Positions 7,706-11,598 of a DNA stretch of 11,598 nt are shown here, piece by piece (the first letter of the stretch is position 1; the number at the start of each line of letters is the position of its first letter). Made by a program: the position numbers and the translations under genes. Origin of the DNA: Rhodoferax sp. (lineage in GTDB: Bacteria > Pseudomonadota > Gammaproteobacteria > Burkholderiales > Burkholderiaceae_C); assembly GCA_016463455.1 (NCBI GenBank), contig JAEMRG010000041.1:1-11598 (forward strand), read 5' to 3'. The notes under the pieces are model-generated. The model did not search any database. It was not told the DNA's origin and saw nothing but the letters and a program-made list of their open reading frames with translations.

Positions 7706-9223
7706 ATGAACATGCAAGGGCAACAGGTGTTAGTCGTCGGTCTGGGAGCTTCCGGCCTGGCGATGGCACGCTGGTGCGCGGGCGAAGGGGCGCAAATCAC
7801 CGTGCTGGACGACCGCGCCGCGCCGCCGCACGCTGCGACCCTTGCACAGGACCTTCCATCGGCACGCCTGTTGCACGGCGCGCTCGATGCGCAAGCCTTG
7901 GCGCATGGACCCTTTCAGCGCATTTGTATCAGTCCCGGACTGGCCCCACATCGCATCAGCGCCTTGGTCGATGCTGCCCGCACCCAGGGCTTGTGGGTCG
8001 GCAGCGAACTAGGCTTATTTGCGCAAGCCTTGCGCGAACTGCAAGAAACGCAGGCCTACCAAGCCAAGATCATCGCAATTACCGGCACCAACGGCAAAAC
8101 CACCGTTACTTCACTGACCGGGCAATTGGTCGCTCGCGCCGGAAAAACGGTGGCTATTGCCGGCAATATCGGCCCGACTTTGCTCGATACCCTGGCCCAG
8201 GCGATGCAAACGCAGGCCTTGCCGCAAGTCTGGGTGTTGGAGTTGTCCAGCTTTCAGTTGCATTACGCCCAGGACTTTGAGCCCACGGTGGCGACGGTGC
8301 TTAACCTGAGCCAAGACCACTTGGATTGGCATACCGATGTGCAGGACTATGCACGCGCCAAGGCGCGCATCTTCGGTAGCAAGGCCTTGATGCTTCTCAA
8401 CCGTGACGATGCACAGGTCATGGCGATGCTGCCCGAGCCGCAGCGTGTGAAATTGCAAAAGCCGGTGCAACGCGCCCATTTCTGCTTTAGCGCGCAGACG
8501 CCAAGCCACGCTGGCGACTACGGCCTGGAAGAAGTCAATGGCATGGTCTGGTTGGTACGGGCGGCGCCTGCGGATGAAACGCACAAGCGCGGGCGCAACG
8601 CGCCGGTAGAAGACTTGTTTTTGCAGCGGCTGATGCCCGCTGATGCGCTGCGTATTCGCGGCCGGCATAACGCTTGCAATGCCTTGGCCGCGATAGCACT
8701 GGCCAGCGCCACCGGCTGCGCGCTCGGGCCTATGTTGTTCGGGCTGCGTGAATACAGCGGCGAACCGCACCGCGTGCAGTCACTGGGCGTGGTGGGCGCG
8801 GTCGAATACTTTGACGACAGCAAAGGCACCAATGTCGGCGCCACCGTAGCCGCCTTACAGGGCCTGGGCCAGGACCGCGAACTGGTTTTGATTTTGGGCG
8901 GCGAAGGCAAAGGGCAAGACTTTGCGCCCCTGGCGGCACCGGTGCGCGCGTATGTGCGCGCCGTGCTGCTGATAGGCCGCGATGCCACGCTCATCCGCCA
9001 GGCATTGGAAGGCACCGGTGTCAGCTTGCACGATGCTGCGTCGATGGACGACGCGGTGCAACAAGCCGCGACTTTGGCACAGCAGGGCGACGCAGTGCTG
9101 ATGTCACCGGCTTGTGCCAGCTTTGATATGTTCCAAGACTATGCGCACCGGGCAGCCGTGTTTGCGCAAGCCGTGCAGTCACTGGCTTTGGCGCAAGGGC
9201 AAATGCTGGAGGCGGCGCTATGA
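7706..9223 (+). CDS. murD: UDP-MurNAc-L-alanine:D-glutamate ligase MurD
   Basis: MurD adds D-glutamate to UDP-MurNAc-L-Ala in the cytoplasm. The N-terminal Rossmann-like domain begins with VLVVGLGASGLAMARW, the ATP loop is ITGTNGKTT at residues 125-133, the central domain has LNLSQDHLDWH, and the C-terminal domain has DDSKGTNVGAT from residue 370, LGGEGKGQDF and MSPACASFDMF. All are typical of MurD. At 505 aa it is clearly longer than the E. coli enzyme (438). By eye about 33 extra residues lie between residues 233 and 322, just before the GRHN segment. GAGG sits 7 nt before the ATG at 7706; the in-frame ATG two codons later (Met3) is an alternative. The stop overlaps ftsW (ATGA). Order mraY-murD-ftsW is the standard dcw order. 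Confidence 0.97.
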   Translation: MNMQGQQVLVVGLGASGLAMARWCAGEGAQITVLDDRAAPPHAATLAQDLPSARLLHGALDAQALAHGPFQRICISPGLAPHRISALVDAARTQGLWVGSELGLFAQALRELQETQAYQAKIIAITGTNGKTTVTSLTGQLVARAGKTVAIAGNIGPTLLDTLAQAMQTQALPQVWVLELSSFQLHYAQDFEPTVATVLNLSQDHLDWHTDVQDYARAKARIFGSKALMLLNRDDAQVMAMLPEPQRVKLQKPVQRAHFCFSAQTPSHAGDYGLEEVNGMVWLVRAAPADETHKRGRNAPVEDLFLQRLMPADALRIRGRHNACNALAAIALASATGCALGPMLFGLREYSGEPHRVQSLGVVGAVEYFDDSKGTNVGATVAALQGLGQDRELVLILGGEGKGQDFAPLAAPVRAYVRAVLLIGRDATLIRQALEGTGVSLHDAASMDDAVQQAATLAQQGDAVLMSPACASFDMFQDYAHRAAVFAQAVQSLALAQGQMLEAAL

Positions 9224-10476
9224 GTATTGCCGCCAACCTGTGGAGCCGTTGGGGTCTGGGCAAATCCGCCCAAGAGAGCGAGGCATTGCCGGTGCGACTA
9301 GGTCGTCGCGCCAACTACGCCAATACGCAAAGCAGCAGCCGCGTGAGCAGTCTGGACCATGCCTTAATCGCCGTGGTTTCCACGCTCTTGGTGTGGGGCA
9401 CCATCATGGTGTATTCGGCCACCATCGCCATGCCCGACAACCCCAAGTTTGCCGGCTACACGCACAATTATTTTCTGCTGCGTCATCTGGCCTCGATTGC
9501 CGTAGGTTTGCTCGCCTGCTGGATTGCCTTCCAGTTGCCAGTGCAAACCTGGGAAAGGCTCGCGCCCCTGTTGTTCATGGCCTCCTTGGTTTTGCTGGTG
9601 GCAGTGCTGATTCCGTATATCGGCAAAGGCGTGAACGGCGCCAGGCGCTGGATCTCGCTGGGCATTACGAGTTTTCAGCCCTCGGAACTGGCCAAGTTTT
9701 CCGCCGTGGTCTATGCCTCGGGCTATATGGTGCGCAAGATGGAAGTGAAAGAAGACTTTCTGCGCGCAGTCTGGCCGATGGCCGCTGCCGTTGGGGTGAT
9801 GGGTGTTTTATTGTTGGCTGAGCCGGACATGGGCGCCTTCCTGGTCATTGCCGTCATCGCCATGGGGATCTTGTTTTTGGGCGGCGTCAATGCAAGCATG
9901 TTCTTCCTGATCTCGGGCGTGCTGCTGGCGGCTTTTGCGCTGATGATTGCCTTTAACGACTACCGCCGCGCGCGCATATTTGCCTACCTGGACCCCTGGA
10001 GTGAGCACAACGCGCTGGCCAAGGGTTACCAGCTAACGCACTCGCTTATCGCGCTGGGGCGTGGCGAGGTGTTTGGCGTGGGCTTGGGTGGCAGTGTGGA
10101 AAAACTGCATTGGCTGCCCGAAGCGCATACCGATTTTCTGGTGGCCGTGATCGGCGAAGAGTTTGGTCTGGTTGGTGTGCTGGCGCTGATTATTTTGTTT
10201 CTGTGGATGACACGGCGCATTATTCACATTGGCCGTCAGGCCGTAGCGCTAGAGCGGGTGTTTGCCGGCCTGGTGGCTCAGGGCGTGGGCATCTGGATGG
10301 GCTTTCAGGGCTTTATCAATATGGGCGTGAACCTGGGCGCGCTGCCCACCAAGGGGCTGACGCTACCGCTGATGAGCTATGGCGGTTCGGCGATTTTGGT
10401 CAATTTAGTGGCGCTGGCTTTGGTGCTGCGCATTGACTATGAAAACCGCAAGCTGATGCAAGGCGTACCCGCATGA
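9220..10476 (+). CDS. ftsW: Septal peptidoglycan glycosyltransferase FtsW
   Basis: FtsW is the SEDS-family inner-membrane polymerase that links lipid II disaccharides into glycan strands at the division site, in partnership with FtsI. The 418-aa length matches E. coli (414). A polar cytoplasmic tail of about 45 residues precedes multiple membrane segments starting at LDHALIAVV. Family signatures are GVNGARRWISLG, FQPSELAKF, and the large periplasmic loop with LPEAHTDFLVAVIGEE, in which D305 is the conserved aspartate needed for polymerase activity in SEDS proteins. The C-terminal FtsW/RodA signature reads NMGVNLGALPTKGLTLPLMS. GGAGG is 7 nt before the ATG, which overlaps the murD stop. The stop overlaps murG (ATGA). 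RodA is excluded by location within the dcw cluster. Confidence 0.96.
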   Translation: MSIAANLWSRWGLGKSAQESEALPVRLGRRANYANTQSSSRVSSLDHALIAVVSTLLVWGTIMVYSATIAMPDNPKFAGYTHNYFLLRHLASIAVGLLACWIAFQLPVQTWERLAPLLFMASLVLLVAVLIPYIGKGVNGARRWISLGITSFQPSELAKFSAVVYASGYMVRKMEVKEDFLRAVWPMAAAVGVMGVLLLAEPDMGAFLVIAVIAMGILFLGGVNASMFFLISGVLLAAFALMIAFNDYRRARIFAYLDPWSEHNALAKGYQLTHSLIALGRGEVFGVGLGGSVEKLHWLPEAHTDFLVAVIGEEFGLVGVLALIILFLWMTRRIIHIGRQAVALERVFAGLVAQGVGIWMGFQGFINMGVNLGALPTKGLTLPLMSYGGSAILVNLVALALVLRIDYENRKLMQGVPA

Positions 10477-11555
10477 TGGCCGCGAACACAACACGCACCC
10501 CCTGCGCCTTGGTAATGGCCGGAGGCACGGGCGGGCACATCTTCCCGGGCCTGGCGATTGCGCAGGCCTTGCGCGACAAGGGCTGGCGCGTGCACTGGCT
10601 GGGCGCACCCAACAGCATGGAAAGCCGCCTGGTGCCAGCGCGCGGTTTTGCACTGGAAACCATCGCATTTTCCGGTGTGCGCGGCAAAGGTATTAGCAGC
10701 CTCCTGTGGCTGCCACTGCGCCTGCTGCGCGCCTGCTGGCAAAGCCTGGCGGTACTGGGCCGGGTGCAGCCCGATGTGGTGCTGGGATTTGGCGGCTATA
10801 TCAGCCTGCCCGGCGGTTTAATGAGCGCGCTCAAACGCATACCGCTGCTGGTACACGAGCAAAACTCGGTAGCCGGGGCTGCCAACAGAGTATTGGCCCG
10901 CGTAGCGCGCCGTGCCTTTAGCGCCTTTCCCGCTGCGCTGGACGCAGCACAGCATGTGGGCAACCCCTTGCGCGCCGAGTTTTTGGTGCAGGGCGCGCCG
11001 GACCAGCGTTTTGAAGGTCGCAGCGGACCTTTGCAAATTCTGGTGCTGGGCGGCAGCCTAGGCGCCAGCGCGCTCAACCGCATCGTGCCGCAAGCCCTGG
11101 CTTTATTGCCCGCAGAGTTGCGCCCGAGCGTTATCCACCAAAGTGGCGAGCAGCATATCGATGCGCTGCGCACCCACTACGCGCAAGCCGGGGTACAGGC
11201 CATGCTGGTGCCTTTTATCGACGACACGGCCAGCGCCATGGCGCAGGCCGACCTGGTCATTTGCCGCGCCGGCGCCAGCACCGTGACCGAAATTGCGGCG
11301 GTGGGCGCAGCAGCCTTGTTCATCCCCTTCCCAGCGGCGGTGGACGACCACCAGACGCATAACGCCCGCTTTCTGGTGGACCAGGGCGCCGCGTGCCTGA
11401 TGCCGCAGCACAGCTTGACGCCCCAGGGCCTGGCCCACTGGCTACAGGCGTGTGAACGAAGTACTTTATTGCGCACTGCGCAAGCGGCTAAAGGCCTGCA
11501 AAACCTGGCTGCCACTGCGGCCATGGTGCAGGCTTGTGAGGAGATCGTGGCATGA
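10473..11555 (+). CDS. murG: Lipid II synthase: GlcNAc transferase MurG
   Basis: MurG is a peripheral membrane GT-B glycosyltransferase on the cytoplasmic face that transfers GlcNAc from UDP-GlcNAc to lipid I, giving lipid II. The 360-aa product has the normal length. The N-terminal G loop is MAGGTGGHIFPG (residues 15-26, with H22 equivalent to the conserved histidine). A basic-hydrophobic stretch after GVRGKGISS matches the membrane-association patch. HEQNSVAGAANRVLA, the second G loop GGSLGASALN and the donor-binding CRAGASTVTEIA (E273) plus DDHQTHNA follow. The ATG overlaps the ftsW stop; a second ATG follows immediately and either could be used. Its upstream Shine-Dalgarno is weak, so coupling to ftsW is likely. 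The stop overlaps murC. Confidence 0.97.
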   Translation: MMAANTTRTPCALVMAGGTGGHIFPGLAIAQALRDKGWRVHWLGAPNSMESRLVPARGFALETIAFSGVRGKGISSLLWLPLRLLRACWQSLAVLGRVQPDVVLGFGGYISLPGGLMSALKRIPLLVHEQNSVAGAANRVLARVARRAFSAFPAALDAAQHVGNPLRAEFLVQGAPDQRFEGRSGPLQILVLGGSLGASALNRIVPQALALLPAELRPSVIHQSGEQHIDALRTHYAQAGVQAMLVPFIDDTASAMAQADLVICRAGASTVTEIAAVGAAALFIPFPAAVDDHQTHNARFLVDQGAACLMPQHSLTPQGLAHWLQACERSTLLRTAQAAKGLQNLAATAAMVQACEEIVA

Positions 11556-11598
11556 AACACGCGGTACGCCATATTCACTTTGTCGGCATCGGCGGCTC
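11552..11598 (+). CDS. murC: UDP-MurNAc:L-alanine ligase MurC (5' end only)
   Basis: The first 15 codons and part of the sixteenth are present, reading MKHAVRHIHFVGIGG. The segment IHFVGIGG is the N-terminal nucleotide-binding loop typical of MurC, which adds L-alanine to UDP-MurNAc as the first stem-peptide step. The ATG overlaps the murG stop as ATGA, and GAGGAG at 11538-11543 lies 8 nt upstream, a good ribosome binding site. Position directly after murG is standard. The window edge truncates the gene; nothing suggests it is a pseudogene. The short visible stretch limits the evidence, but motif and context agree. Confidence 0.9.
   Translation, partial: MKHAVRHIHFVGIGG

Noticed and set aside
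1..11598. Search for a mobile element, defence system, CRISPR array, tRNA or other accessory system.
   Set aside because: Every stretch beyond the 95-nt leader is covered by a standard dcw gene, composition looks uniform, and no inverted repeats, target duplications or foreign genes were seen.

Overview
The window is a nearly complete division and cell wall (dcw/mra) cluster, read entirely on the + strand: mraZ, rsmH, ftsL, ftsI, murE, murF, mraY, murD, ftsW, murG and the first codons of murC. The gene order, the DNPR motif of a meso-diaminopimelate-adding MurE and the GC-rich coding sequence indicate a Gram-negative proteobacterium. The enlarged MraY (392 aa) and MurD (505 aa) and the general look of the proteins suggest Betaproteobacteria, order Burkholderiales, most likely a Comamonadaceae relative. 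The family-level placement is an inference from memory of these proteins, not a search result.

Layout: positions 1-95 are the only real non-coding stretch. They hold four AAGTG boxes spaced exactly 10 bp apart, which match the known binding site of MraZ, followed by the mraZ leader and ribosome binding site. From mraZ onward the genes are almost continuous. Only 33 nt between genes are non-coding (8 nt after mraZ, 21 nt before mraY, 4 nt before murD). All other junctions overlap by 1 or 4 nt (ATGA, GTGA or TAATG). I see no convincing internal terminator, tRNA, mobile element, CRISPR array or foreign insert. The genes look intact, apart from murC, which is cut by the window edge.

How the genes work together: MraZ is the cluster's own DNA-binding regulator. 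RsmH methylates 16S rRNA. MurE, MurF and MurD (with MurC downstream) build UDP-MurNAc-pentapeptide in the cytoplasm. MraY loads this onto undecaprenyl phosphate and MurG adds GlcNAc to make lipid II. FtsW polymerises lipid II at the septum, FtsI (PBP3) crosslinks it, and FtsL is part of the divisome complex that activates the FtsW-FtsI pair.

Novelty: I do not see an undescribed system here. The points most worth checking are the four-box MraZ operator, a possible 13-codon mini-ORF bridging murF and mraY, the lineage-type insertions in MraY and MurD, and a few weak intragenic signals.
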